Positions 34,801 to 46,900 of a stretch of DNA of 64,000 bases are shown here, piece after piece (the first letter of the stretch is position 1; each line of letters begins with the position of its first letter). A program made the translations under genes and the position numbers. The notes beneath the pieces were generated by a model. It was not told the origin of the DNA and did no database searches. It saw nothing but the letters and a program-made list of their open reading frames with translations. This DNA is from Alisma plantago-aquatica (Eukaryota > Streptophyta > Magnoliopsida > Alismatales > Alismataceae): positions 884,146,835 through 884,210,834 of the forward strand of contig OY856410.1 in NCBI GenBank assembly GCA_963693085.1. The letters run 5' to 3'.

Positions 34801-36472
34801 CATACCAAGACTGAGCATATTAGGACACTCCTATAATTAAGTCCAATTACATGTCTATCAACATACAAATATTATTTGAATAAAACACTATAGATTTTTA
34901 AATCATCGATTAATATCAAGAGAGGAACCGTAATCTAAATTTGTACATGTCATACTTCACCATTGTCCTCGTAACCAACTATGCCTTCCATAAGTGAGTC
35001 ATTCACTAATTATACTAGGATCATTATCACATACTTATACAATTGCAATTTGGGAAGTTTTGTTTTAAGATGCCTTCATTTGAGTTCATTTTGATGACAA
35101 TTGTAGATCAACCCTAAGATGGCATACTGAAATGAAATTAGAATCATTCAAGTAAGTTTAGATATTGAACAAAGTATTTATGTATACCTCAAGAATAGAT
35201 TAATATGGTGTAGCATAAGAACACTAAAGTTTGAGTCCCCATTTTTCATTACCTAAACTGCAGCTAAATTTCCATTTATATGTGAATTAGATTTGTTTCA
35301 TGATTCTAGTTGAATAGATAGAAATTGCATAATGAAAATCTATAAACCAAGAATTAGATTACTATCCTCTAGATGTTGGTGTTTTATGCCCCAATAACAT
35401 GGATATTCAAGCCATATATCCAAGGCTCCGGTGAAGTGGATTTCTTCTACCAAATCCACCAAAAATCCTTAATCTAGGTCAATGAGAGAAAACAAGAATC
35501 AATGACATCATGAACTAGGGTTTCTAGTAGGGATGATGGAGAATTTTATCCATAATGAGTTAGATGATTCAAAAGCAAGTTTAGAAGATGAACAACTAAG
35601 AACTTACCAAAAGTCAATCTCTAGATTGGTTAGGGATTGTATTACTAGCTTGAATCCACCTAAATTTCAAATTACATCTAGTCATTTTCTTTGCCATATA
35701 TTTGAGCTTATATAGGAGTTAGATGGTGGTAAGATTGCATTTAGTCAATTTGGCTTGTTGACATTGTATTTAACTCATCCAAGTAACACATTAAGTTAAT
35801 GACGACTAGGCTAGTAGTAGGGGCATACTCATCCCTACTAGAGAATGTGTACATATTTCAGACTTGCTACTTCCATGTGAACAAGGAACATAACATACCT
35901 TTATATTATGACATATAGACAATGTAACTAAAAATGTTGATTCAAATTAGATGCATGTGACACTTGGCCTTAATACAGTAGGGGGTGTACGCTACTCCGT
36001 GTTCACATAGGACTAGAAAATCCTAAGGCCTGAATATAACATGTCAGTGATGATCTTGTAGTAGAAATGGGATAGCTCCTCAAAAACCATCTAGTCCTCC
36101 CGAGTAAGGGACAAGGTGTCCCAACTAAGGGTCTTAACTTAGCCTGATTCCAAATTAAGTCTTATAGAGTGACCTCCAGGGGTCCTGCTAATGGCCCTCA
36201 CCAAATTCAAACCTTCCTTACCACAACATAACCATTTTATATCACCAAAGGAACTAAAAGGATGGTATTTATATTATTTTGCATTGTGTTCCAAAAGTGA
36301 ACAACCTAAATGCCCCACAGCCCTAATTTTTCTAAAATCAAGGTTCTACTACTCCAAGCCCTAGATAATTAACCCCAAGGTATATTAACAAAGTGTATTA
36401 AACTTCAATCAAGTAAAAATATTAACTGGTACTAATCAGGAGTACACCTATTATTATACATGATTGGGCCTA
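31861..36472. repeat. Long non-coding direct repeat R, copy 1 (4.6 kb)
   Basis: Homologous in the same orientation to 48356-53651. Paired landmarks: CTTGATATTTATCATTATGT (31872/48370), the GTGGCCTAAAGTGGTCA-like block (about 33570/50060), CATAATGGATATAAAT-like words (33875/50395), TAGGGTTTCTAGTAGGGATG (35517/52820) and CACTACTCCAAGCC-like words (36348/53530). Many small indels and substitutions separate the copies. No coding capacity. Parts recur inside it (about 34170-34430 resembles 34680-34960). It ends where the copia LTR begins. A long LTR is suspected, not shown. Confidence 0.75.
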
Positions 36473-36738
36473 TGTTGATATATAGAATATAGTCTACATT
36501 GTCTATATTTATATTCATAGAATATGATTATGTGCATGTAAATGTTGTATCCTCCAGTTGGTCCTTTTCCTACCCTCTAATATTAGACCCATAATTCATG
36601 TAAGCAACTCTATAATTGGAATCTGTGGTGGCACCAATTGGTATAAAATACATTATGGAATATGTTGAGATGGTTGTGCAATTACCATAAAATTATCTGT
36701 GTCGCTCATTTCCTTCCCTCAATTTCTATTTCGAAACA
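36473..36738 (+). repeat. 5' LTR of the copia element, 266 bp
   Basis: It begins TGTTGATATATAGAA and ends CGAAACA, directly followed by a primer-binding site, which fixes its right border. The TG...CA ends, length and TATA box at 36642 fit a copia LTR. No second copy was found. Confidence 0.7.
36642..36650 (+). promoter_or_regulatory. TATA box in the copia LTR
   Basis: TATAAAATA lies about 90 bp before the LTR end, a normal place for the LTR promoter. Confidence 0.5.
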
Positions 36739-36750
36739 TAGTATTAGAGT
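36739..36750 (+). other. Primer-binding site (initiator tRNA-Met type), decayed
   Basis: TAGTATTAGAGT differs from the common plant copia site TGGTATCAGAGC at three bases. All three are G-to-A or C-to-T transitions, as expected of an old methylated copy. It lies directly after the LTR. Confidence 0.65.
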
Positions 36751-37539
36751 GGACAAGAGGCACATGCTCACAAAGATCTTTAGAGAAAGGATCATTTTAG
36801 GTTTTCTCAAAGCTTCGTCTTCCTTCCTCACACAATGGTCTTCCTTCTTCCTCCCATTTTCCACTATCTATCACAGTTTACCAATTTGACAAATGATTAT
36901 GCTATATCATCCTTTTCTCTCGACAAGGTGTTTGTCTTCATTGGTATCATGGACACCATCAGACTCTATCTTCATTGGATACATCGATGTCATATAAGGG
37001 TTTTGCAATCAAAGATCATTTTCGTTAGGGTGAAAACTTGTGATTGGTGTTGCTTTCTCTATTGTTATTGACAAGTAGCAAAAAGATAAATTGTTTTCTG
37101 TATCGTCCATGCCAGATCTAGTCACTTATTGACAGGAATCCAAGGATTCAAGGCTTCTATTCTAAGTCTAGAAGGTGTTTCTCTCTCATTCCTACATTTT
37201 CGTTGATTTTCATCTTTTCTTATCGTTGTATTTGTACAATGGATTCTGAATCATATACTATTTCTCATCTTCACCTATCAACAACATCGTACATCTCTAT
37301 CCCTACCCTGTCAAACTGAATGTGTCCAGTTTTCTTTTCCTCAAACTAAACCTAATAAATTTCTTATTGTGGGGGTCACAAGTCTATACACTAGTCAAAT
37401 CATGTTGTTTGGAGGGTTTTGTAGAAAGAACTGAGGTTCAACTTCCTTTTCAGTGTCCTGATGAGAATTGTGTACCAAATGCCAGCCTAGCTAAGAACTG
37501 ACCATCTTCTAAGAGGTTGGAGTAGTAGTTCTCTTACCA

Positions 37540-38310
37540 AGGAGGTGATGGGTGAAATGATCGGTTGTTAAAGCTTCTTCTGAAGTATGGAATAATCTGA
37601 ATAAAAAGTTTGTTGAGTCATCACATTCTAGGGAATTCGAGCTTAAGTCTCAACTTTGTACCTTTCAGAATGGGAATGATTACTTAAGTGATTATCTTTA
37701 CAAATTCAAGAACATATGTGACCTACTAAATACCATCTACTCAACTGTGAGTATTCATGATAGATTTGTTACTCCGTTAAATAGTCTTCACAACACTGAT
37801 TATTTATGATTTGTTATCTCATTACTTAAACCTACAAATATGTATTACACTAAGAGAATCTCACTGTTACAAGATTTTGAAATGAGAAAAACTAGGTGAT
37901 ACATGAATAGTCAACATGTTATGTTCTATGTTTATAAGAAAGGTCATGGTTCCTCATGTTCTCATATTCATCAAGTTACCAATAACCATCAACAATCCTA
38001 TAATCATAGCAATTATAGTGGACGAGGGAGATCACCCAATAGATATAGAGGAGGAACTCAGAATAATAACTATGTTCAAGGCATTCTAGGTAGTGGTCCC
38101 ACTCAAAATGCTCCTCACTTAAGCTATTAGGGCCAAGATTTCCCTCAAACTACTCAACAAACTAGAGGTATTAGTAACTACACTCAAGAATACATAAACA
38201 AAGGCATGGTTTACTGTCAAATATGTGGAAAGAGGGGTCATGATTCCCTTAACTGTTGGCACATGTTAGCAACACCTATCAAGATAACAACATTCCTAAG
38301 AACATAACTT
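37540..38310 (+). pseudogene. copia gag with zinc knuckle
   Basis: The UBN2-type gag core is visible at about 37575-37760: EVWNNLNKKFVESS, then ELKSQLCTFQNGNDYLSDYL and FKNICDLL. A basic Asn/Gln-rich stretch follows (37905-38130, with SGRGRSPNRYRGG), then the CCHC zinc knuckle CQICGKRGHDSLNCWH near 38218-38265. Gag forms the virus-like particle and its knuckle binds element RNA. Stops interrupt it near 37805, 37898 and 38128. Spacing from LTR to gag is longer than usual, so the true start is not certain. Confidence 0.75.
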
Positions 38311-38439
38311 AAGGGACCACACAACCTTAGCATCTCTAAATTGAATGATGTAAGGCCAACTGAACGGCATATTGACTCCAAAGCTATAGATCATGTAGTT
38401 TAGACTTTAGGTAATTTTTATAAGTTGAAAGCCTATCAA

Positions 38440-39028
38440 GGAAATTATTCTACTATGGTCAACAATGGTGATTTTTTTCCCATTACACAGACATGATTTA
38501 ACTCCTATCCCTATTTAGAAAACACTTCTCGTACCTAAATTTAAGAGAAACTTTTATTTGTGTCTAACCTAACCTCTCTATTCTCATGCTATATTGTCAT
38601 TACTGATGAACTAGGTTTTATCAAGGATTTGAGGACACGCCAGATTTGAGCTAAGGTAAGTCATACTGATACTCTTTATCGTGTGAAAGAAAATAGAAGT
38701 CAAGTTTTCTTTTCTAATAGGTTCAATAAGGTGTCATGATATCTTTGGCATAAATAACTAGGACAACCTAACAAAGAGGTGTTTTTTTATCTTCTTCAAG
38801 ACAAAGTCATCTTCACTATTTCTTCTTTTAATGAAGTATGTAGTAGTTGTGAACTAAGAAAAAGAAAAATATTACCTGTTTCTCATACTCACATAAAGTC
38901 AACTCGATCATTTCAAAAAATACATTGTGATGTCTGAGGTAAGACAGATGTGCCTTTACTCCATATGATCATTTACTATATGTCTTGTCCATAGATGACT
39001 ATACTAGATATAGTTGGTATTTACCTAT
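38440..39028 (+). pseudogene. copia protease/integrase, 5' part up to the CACTA insertion
   Basis: After a poorly preserved protease region, the pre-integrase zinc finger is visible: LWH followed by LGQPNKEV near 38745, then CSSCELRKRK near 38840. The integrase core begins with KIHCDV near 38920 and DDYTRYSWYLPM near 38990-39027. The gene is cut by the CACTA insertion and continues at 45976. Several stops occur. Confidence 0.7.
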
Positions 39029-39031
39029 GGA

Positions 39032-39600
39032 CACTAGTACAAAACCGACCTTTAGTGTCGGTTATTTAAGGTCTTTAGTGTTAGTTTTTACGTGACACCT
39101 ATGTGGGCACGCTAAAAGCCCGACCATTATGCGTCGGTTCTCAAACCGACACCATAACCCTTCGTGCGCCACGAAAAATGCGCCGAAAACGTGCCAGTAG
39201 GGGGTATAGGCGTCGGTTATTAGCTTAGAAACTGACGCCATATACCTTCACGCCATAGAAAGGGCGCCATCTGGGGCACTATCTGCGTCAGTTTATTAGT
39301 GATAACCGATGCCATCTCACCCGCTGGCACGGTTGTGCTGACTAACACGATCATGGTGTCTTGCCTCTAGGGAAATCGACGTCGGTTACTAGTAGGGCAA
39401 CCGACACTGTTACCATATGTCGTCAGTTGTATACAAATATCTGACGCTTATTTTATGTCTAGTCCACTGCCACGGCCGTGCTGGCCAGCACGGCCGTGGT
39501 GTATGGCCTCATTAGGGAAATCGACGTCGGTTACTAGTATGGCAACCGACACTGTAACCATATGTCGTCAGTTTTATACAAATAACCGACACCTATTGTA
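39032..39600. repeat. CACTA 1 left subterminal repeats
   Basis: Repeated CGTCGGTT and AACCGAC/ACTGACG words, often as close inverted pairs (for example ACCGACCTTTAGTGTCGGTT at 39044-39063). Blocks around the word ACGGCCGTG recur near 39470-39500. In En/Spm such subterminal repeats bind the element's TNPA/TNP1-type protein. Confidence 0.85.
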
Positions 39601-39970
39601 TGTTTTTTTTTCTATCAGTCTGTAGACCTACTGTGGCTGGTCGTAGGATGAGAAACATGTAGTTCAGTTATGAACTACAGGTTTTATGACATCCATTGAT
39701 ATCAGCCAACAACAGGCCACAAACCTGCAACATTAACATGATGGACAATTATATATATGTGATTCACACTCATGTATAAGAACATTTAATTCATATTATT
39801 CTTTCATCACACGCATGTAGAAACCAGTAGCAACCTGTAGTTCCATTTATTTCATCTCTTTTCACATTCAGACACATGTAGAAACATTCATGTATTGATG
39901 ATTTTCACACACATATGACAATTCATAAAAATTCATTCACATTCACACAAAATAAATTATGAGAACAAAG

Positions 39971-42900
39971 TTATTCTTTATTCATCATTGTCATCATTGT
40001 TAGCAAAATCATATTGAAAAAATCCCACTCTTTGCAGGGCTTTGCCCATTCTTCTCTTACAACATCTAATTCATCTCTCGTATAGGGAGCATGTACATCA
40101 AAATGCTTTGCACCTGTATTGAAGTCCTCAGTTTTAAAGACCAACAAAGAGAATGACGTACATACATAATTATAATAATATATAATAAGATTCATATATT
40201 TCATATTATCTAACGAGACTATGTATAATACCTTTTGTATGTTATCGATTTCCAATACAGCATGTTTGATGATTAGGTCCATAAATCGCATCACATAGTA
40301 GGCACATGCCCAGCCGTTGTCTTGTGTAGCACACTATAAATTGAAACATACAAAATATAAAAAAATACAAATAAGTACAGTTCACATAAATAATATATAT
40401 ATTAGAGTCAGGAAATTACTTTCACATTCTCCCAAATGAGTGTCAGATTTTTTTCCTGGGGACCTTTCCTCCAGCTTTTTTGTACTCTTGTAAAGCCCTA
40501 TATATGTTAATGTAACATATTAAATTGCATAATTAAATAGTAATGCAGTAACAGATGTTAACAGATATAAAAACATAAAATATTTCTCACGAGAATATTG
40601 GCCTTTTAATTGCATGTCCATATAATACATCCAACTCACTCCCCGCAGGATCTAGATAATAGACGGTGAATGTCTTGGGGACAATGACTAATAACTCCCA
40701 ATTCTTAGCACTACAGGTAAGAAAATAGAAAATTAATAACTCAATATCCGTAATAAAAATGTAATTTGCTTAAGTCCAAATTATAAGCAAAGTAAACTTA
40801 CTCGACATTGAATGGAGTTATTATCACCGTCTTATTATTTTTACCAAAATATTCAAAAGCATCATAGCAGTATGAAGTAACTGAAGAAGGGTCTGTATTT
40901 ACAAGACTAATCAAAGATGAAACCAAAAATCCCACATGGGAAAACCCAAAATCTGTACATGTCTTGTATAAGTGGCTGCAAAACATGTATTATGTATGCA
41001 TTAATATATAAGAAACCAGATTTCCGTATATAAAACAAGGTATATGGATGTATAAACCAGATTTCCGTATGCATTAATCTCACCATATCCACAGCTCTAT
41101 CATAGATGTGTTCAGCCATTCATAACTAAACAACTCCAAAATATCTTGTATAAATATGTTGTTTCCGAATGTTCGACCTGCATAAATATGTATCCAGAAC
41201 TTCTATTACGTATGTATTAATACGTATGCTAAACTTGTATAAATAGATTGTTATCGTATGATTTACTTGCAACATTCTCCAGAATAGTAACATTTATAGG
41301 GCAATTTGGATTATGTTCGTCGATCCATACTGCCACACTCCTACAATTAGGACCTATCGAGGCGTGTAGGTCCCCTGGAAGCCAACTTGGTAGTTGAGGA
41401 GGTGGAGGTTGAGATGTAGTGGGTCTCATCTTTTTGACCTGTATATATAATTTCATATCAATTGACTCATATATATATATATATATACACACTAACAAAG
41501 TAAAGTAATGAAAATTTATCATACAATATCAATATAGAGGACATCCGCTTCGGGCCACAGTATCACTCCGCCTACTGCCTCACCAAGTGTTTCAGCATCT
41601 GGGTGTGCATGAGGCAGTGCAAGATTCATCCATCCAACGTGTATATGTATCAGGCTCACATGTACCATGCCATCTGGTACTGGACTCCCATGAAACATGC
41701 ACCCTTTAAGGGTTGGGTAAGCCGATGCATCTGCAATGATATATCCTTCACTTTGTAGTCGGCATGGCTTCAACCCCTACAAATTTACGTAAAGAATGTT
41801 ATATGCATATATACACAAACATATGATCATCTTGAACAGACTAGCTATTATATATGCCATAAAAATACTTACAGAGGATGTGCTAGGTTGTGGGTCTATA
41901 GGATTACTCCCAACCTCTACAGTACAAGCAGTAGGAGAAGAGAGGTTCGCCACAGGTACTGTCTGAGTGGCAGTCTGAGATGCCTGCTACTTGTTAAATG
42001 CTTCCTGGAGTCTTTTATCAACTACTTCCTTGACTCTCCTATCAATTAAGGAATCTACCTATTCATGGATAAAAGAAATGCTAGTTTCTGATTATTGAAT
42101 TCCCTTTCACAATAACGTTCTAAAATAAGAATAAGTTACCTCATCTTGTGAAAGTCCCACTTTTGGGACAGGTTTGTGCTGGGATGGCCCAAAGAACGCT
42201 TTGATGCCCACACCAATGCCTGCACCCCTTACACGTCCAGGATGCTCTGGGTTACCCAGAGCAACTGTCAGTTCATCCCTTGTACCCTGAGGGATGAACT
42301 TTCCTTCCTTCCTCTGCTCGTGCAGCTCCCGCTAATCACCATCAACAAAAATTCATAAGTAAACATAACAATAATCAATATCGATAGATTGCTCTAAGAG
42401 TTGATTTTTACCATTTTTGCAGCCACCTCAGCGGTTGCGGGCTTCAGTATATCTCCCTTCTTGTTTTGCCTCCCATCTATCCACATAACATGATGAGGCA
42501 GAGGTGTGGGAGCAGTAGCAGAAGACTCTGCAGTCTCCTGAGTAGCAGTAGGCTGAGTAGACTCAGCCTGTAGTCTTTGGCAAATGCCTGCATATCCTCT
42601 TGGACCCATTGTGTGGTCATGCACATTTAGTGCATGCCTTGCTCGTTGAGCATCGCTGAAAGCCTAGTTAGTTAGCACATTGATTTGGTTAGTAACACTA
42701 AAGGTTAATCTTGAATAGGTGAATACATAAAAATGTATATAAATTAAATTGGGAGTGGCGCTTAATACCTTGAATTCATCTGTTTTTCTTTGGGTAACAA
42801 ACTCCTCCCATTCTTTGGGGTCCAAGTAGTTCCATTGTTGTGTAGCTTCCTTCTTCCTATTTTTATTTTTCAAAGAGAATACAAACAAAAATTATTAGTG

Positions 42901-43592
42901 TAGAGTTAGTGAAATACTGATCAATGTCTAGAACTGGAATCAATCAAGAACCTATTCTCAGCATCGCGTATGTAATCTCGGGTGAAATTGCTCCTATAGT
43001 TCCTTAGGACCCTCCCACAACGTTGCATCACACATTTACGATGCAACTTTTTATCCAGATCAAATATGCTCTGCAAATTAAATAGAATTGTTATTAACTA
43101 GTATCCTAAAAATTAGTAATCTACACAAATAGAATTACAAATAATAATAACTCACGCATAGTTCCTTCCATATGTGGTCTTTCTTCCCCTTAGGAACTCT
43201 ATGCCATGATTCTAGGATAGGACTGCAATGGCTGCGAGTAAAAACCCCAAGATATGAAACAAATGAGTTACGGTTCACTCCATATGGATTTCCTGCCTGA
43301 TCGAAATCCACAGCCAATTTGGGTCCATTGCCCCTTTGTTGTATTAACTTGTTCATCATTGTGATGCCCCTCACTTTCTCAATTTTCTTTTGCTGCTCAT
43401 CAAGTGGTGTAATTTCTTCAGCGGGTACATCACCAACCTAAAATTTGATAAAAAAACACACTTACATAATATAATTATAAATGAACATATAGATAGAAAT
43501 CTCAGGGATATATTCTTAAAACTTACATTGTCAGGTAGTGCAAGCACGTCCTCACCCTCACGGTGATCATCAGCACGGTCCTGATCAACCAT
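39971..43592 (-). pseudogene. CACTA accessory gene: Transposase_24 region, DUF8039-like region and Ulp1-like protease, multi-exon
   Basis: Starts at ATG 43592-43590. Supported exons with GT/AG borders: 43592-43527, 43437-43156, 43070-42952, 42856-42769, 42663-42412; further exons lie at about 42058-41880, 41773-41521, 41470-41270 and 40975-39971. Domains in order: a Transposase_24/En-Spm-type region (NRNSFVSYLGVF, then WHRVPKGKKDHIW, EWEEFVTQRKTDEF, HTMGPRGYAG); a DUF8039-like region (EGYIIADAS to AVGGVILWP); and a C48 Ulp1-like protease (NWELLVI, YYLDPAGSELD, ACAYYVMRFM, then YTRDELDVVREEWA). Ulp1-family enzymes cleave SUMO or similar conjugates. The catalytic Cys codon is at 40304-40306, but the expected His is Asn (40701-40703). 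A TAG at 41987-41989 interrupts the exon 6 frame. Confidence 0.75.
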
Positions 43593-43609
43593 CTGAAAGT
43601 ATACATTCA

Positions 43610-43830
43610 AATTATAAATTTCACATTGTAAAGTAACACTAATTGTAAAGTTCACATTGTAAAGTACACATTCACATTGTAAAGTAATTCACATTGTAAA
43701 GTTCACATTCACATTGCAAAGTTCACATTCACATTGTAAAGTTCACATTCACATTGTATGTTCACATTGTAAAGTTCACATTCACATTGTAAAGTTCACA
43801 TTCACATTGTAAAGTTCACATCTACGGTTA
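43610..43830. repeat. Imperfect tandem repeat (TTCACATTGTAAAG type)
   Basis: Words of the form TTCACATTGTAAAG and CACATTCACATTG recur about ten times just upstream of the first recognised exon of the CACTA 1 gene. Probably simple-sequence expansion. Confidence 0.85.
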
Positions 43831-43861
43831 ACAGATTAGAGTTTATGCATGGTTAAAACTT

Positions 43862-44225
43862 TAGGCCAACAAATACATGTGTTGTCATTCTTATATATAA
43901 TAAATGTGTACCACCTATCCCATTCTTGAACACCTAATCTCACTAGTAAGTGTATAATGTGTATTGGGTTTTCAAGAAAATTTCAGCAGCATTTCCCCGT
44001 TTGTTCTCTAAGTATATGTACTAAGAGAACAAACAGGGAAATGCTGCTGAAATTTTCTTGAAAACCCAATACACATTATACACTTACATCCTAAGTGAGA
44101 TTAGGTGTTCAAGAACAGTCCTAAACTGGGGACTATCCAAGATTTACTCCTAATCAGTAAATCTTGGACGGGTTTCTAGGCCAACAAATTCATGTGTTGT
44201 CATTCTTATATATAATAAATGTGTA
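43862..44225. repeat. Foldback: 193-bp hairpin and 31-bp hairpin inside 49-bp direct repeats
   Basis: Two 49-bp direct repeats (43862-43910 and 44177-44225, one mismatch) enclose a long hairpin at 43923-44115. Its arms of about 85-90 bp match apart from one 5-nt indel and one mismatch, and the loop itself contains AGTA/TACT. Right of it is a second stem, CCAAGATTTACT/AGTAAATCTTGG (44137-44167, 7-nt loop). The block lies upstream of the first recognised exon of the CACTA 1 gene, between it and the GC-rich leader. If transcribed, it would give nearly perfect double-stranded RNA. Confidence 0.9.
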
Positions 44226-44774
44226 TAAACTACAGGCAATATGGTTAATCCTAATCTATAGAGCATTATTAAAACCCTAATTTACTCAAACATGTATAAA
44301 AATTACCCTAATGACAAAAAGTCTAGGAATCTTTACTAGACATTATATATATAGACCTAATCATCATATTTAACATACTACATTATTAATAACCCTATTT
44401 CCGCATGTACATGATTATCAACCTTAAAACCCTATAATTCATTGAAATCATTCTAATTCAATTTAAGATGTTGGGATCGCATAATTATATACTGACATCA
44501 GAATAAATAAAAGAATCATAATTAACATGATAAACAACATACTCATCAAACTAGGGTTTTCTTGAATATCATCTAATATTCGTGTACTAACTATACCTTT
44601 GTAAAAACAAGAATAATAGAGCTTTAAGTATTATTTTTTCACAATCTATGCATTTTTCTGATCAAAACCATATACAACATGTCTATAATTGGAGCTAGCA
44701 TTCATTTCCTACATTATTAGTAATATTAATGTGAATCAGAGCATTTTTTATTCACAATCAACGCATTTCCTACA

Positions 44775-45390
44775 TTATTCGAGTAGGAGTAGGGTACCTG
44801 CTGCTTGAGGGCAGAGGAAAAAGAGGAGGAAGAAGAGCAGGAGCAGGGTACCTTTGTGGCGGCGTTGGGCACGTAGGAGCTGTGGTCGGAACGGAGCAGT
44901 GACCTGGAGAACAGGGAGCAGAGCCCTAGGAGCCGCGGCCAGCCTGGAGAGCAGCGGTCGGAGAACTGGCGGTGGCTGGCAGAAGCAGAGGCGGCGGTAG
45001 AAGGAGTAGGAGTAGGAGTGGCGACAGTAGCAGGAGCAGGAACGCCGGCGGTAGCAGGCAGAGGTGGTAGAAGGCGACAGTGGTAGGAGGCGGAGGCGGA
45101 GGCGGTAGCAGGAGCGGCGGCGGTGCACGCAGTAGTAGGCGACGACAGCAGTCCCGCACGCAGCTACTGGTGGCACCGAGGTGGGCGGCGAACAAAGAGC
45201 TAGGGAGTCGAGCTAGGGTGGCGGCGGGCCTGGAGCACAGTGGCCGGAGGACCAGCAAATGGCGGCGGTGGAGGTGAGTGGCGGCACAGGAGCGGTGAGC
45301 AGAGGAATCATCGTCGGAGCTTAAACCCTCGAAATCGAGATGAATGAAACAGAGAAAGGGGAAGAGTCGGGCTCGCACGGTGCTATTAAG
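44775..45390 (-). other. GC-rich leader region of CACTA 1
   Basis: A GC-rich island with many CGG/GGC and GGAGGCGG-type triplet repeats, in contrast to the AT-rich surroundings. Long frames occur on both strands but are low-complexity (runs of Leu, Pro and Ala), so I do not call a protein. Its position near the 5' end suggests a promoter or 5' untranslated exon of the accessory gene. Confidence 0.5.
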
Positions 45391-45972
45391 TTAACATTAC
45401 ATGTTGGTTATTAAATAAAACCGACACATAACACTATATGTGTCGATTCTACAGAAAAACCGACACTTATTCTCAACTATATGTGTTAGTTTTATCTAAA
45501 AAAAACGACGTCTATCTACATATACCGATTAAAAAAATTGTTTTCGATTTATGACCATAGTCATCGGTTTATATAAAAAACCGACGCTCAAAGGGTGTGA
45601 AAAATTTCCCACGGAGGGCCCGGGAAAACCCATAAGCGTCGATCGCTGTTGTAAAACTGACGACCAAAATGTGCCCAATTTCTGTCTCGCGAATAACCTT
45701 TAGTCATCGGTTTATTAGTTAACAACCGACGCAATATGTTAAATTTTGGAGGTAATTTTTTTCACTTGAAATTTTGGATTTGGCGGTTAATTTTAGGCGT
45801 CGGTTTTTTATTAAGGAACCGACACTGAATAAAAGCGATACCCGTGTCTGGTCGCCCTTCACAGATTGATGTCGGTTTATTTTATAAACTGATGCTGTAT
45901 TGTTTAGGTGTCGGTGTATTATTACAACCGACGACTTTAAAAGTGACGTTATAAGACATTTCTATAGTAGTG
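45391..45972. repeat. CACTA 1 right subterminal repeats
   Basis: Repeated GTCGGTT and AACCGAC words, many as inverted pairs around short spacers (for example near 45410-45435, 45715-45732, 45798-45825 and 45905-45932), matching those at the other end. Confidence 0.85.
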
Positions 45973-45975
45973 GGA

Positions 45976-46900
45976 AAACAAACATGAGTTCTATACTTTG
46001 TTTGTTTCATTTCATGATATTGTTCAAACATAGTTTGGTATTAATATACAAATTCTTCAAAGTGATGGTGGTGTAGACTTTGTGAATTATAATTTAGAAC
46101 CAGTTTCTAGATAGCAAGGGAATTCTTCACCAACTCTAATGCCCTCATGATCCTACTCAAAATTGAGTTGTTGGTGACATGCTTTTGAGAAGGGTTCATC
46201 TATGGTGATTGAAGTTAGTTTACCTAAGTACTTCTGGTCTTAAGCCTTTGCTACTTATACTTACTTGGTAAACATATTCCCCTCTTCTATCTTAAATATG
46301 CAATCTCCCATTGATTTTTTTTAATAAATCAAAGGCATGTTTAAATTCATCTTCGCATGTTTGGAACTTTGTATTTTCCTTATTTATGGCATTACACTCA
46401 TGAAAAATTAGATCTAAGGTCTTTGTTATGTGTGTTCATTGGCTATTGTAAAAAACATAAAGGACACACAATTTTTCACACTTCTTCCATGATGATTTTT
46501 GTTTCAAAACATGTCATATTCAATGAATAGGTTTTCTCATTTAAAAATAAAGGTGAATCCACAACTCCTTGTGACGAGTCCCTATTTTTCTCTCATTTTA
46601 ATGAAAATTTCCCTAGTGTGAGAGACACAAGTGTGATGATATGCAAATCTATGATGAAACTCCCTCAGAACAAATGCCTACTGCTTCTCCTTAGTTCTCG
46701 AATTCTATCACTATTCTACCTGATATCTCTGATGTATCTAATATCCTTCTACCAAACACTTGAATACTCTTAATCACTATGCTATAAATGACACGTGTGT
46801 TCCTACTACATTTAGCAACCATTCATAATGATTGTTCAACTATTGATCTTGTTTTACTGAATAACATTTTGTCTACTTAATCTATACATAACTATATGCC
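45976..46900 (+). pseudogene. copia integrase, 3' part after the CACTA insertion
   Basis: The frame left at 39028 resumes here once the insertion and one GGA are discounted. FGINIQILQSDGG near 46030-46070 covers the second catalytic Asp block. Further on, AFATYTYLVNIFPSSILN (about 46240-46300) matches the block in which integrase reads A--TA-YLINR-P, and IGYCKKHKGH and FNE near 46430-46530 match the end of the domain. Stops are frequent. Confidence 0.7.

Larger units (their letters stand above)
39032..45972 (-). mobile_element. CACTA (En/Spm) transposon 1, 6.94 kb
   Basis: The right end on the minus strand begins CACTACTATAGAAATG and the left end on the plus strand begins CACTAGTACAAAACCGACC; both start CACTA. 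The 3-bp duplication GGA is perfect (39029-39031 and 45973-45975), as is known for the superfamily. Both subterminal regions carry many GTCGGTT/AACCGAC words. One multi-exon gene runs on the minus strand. The DDE transposase gene (TNP2 type) is absent, so movement would need help from another element. It sits inside the copia integrase gene and is therefore younger than that insertion. Confidence 0.92.

Noticed and set aside
31861..36472. Repeat R as an ordinary LTR pair of the copia element
   Set aside because: The copia LTR is separately defined (36473-36738, next to a PBS), so R is a different sequence.
44775..45378. Long open frames on both strands with Leu/Pro/Ala-rich products
   Set aside because: They come from GC-rich triplet repeats in the CACTA 1 leader; no family resemblance and several frames open at once.
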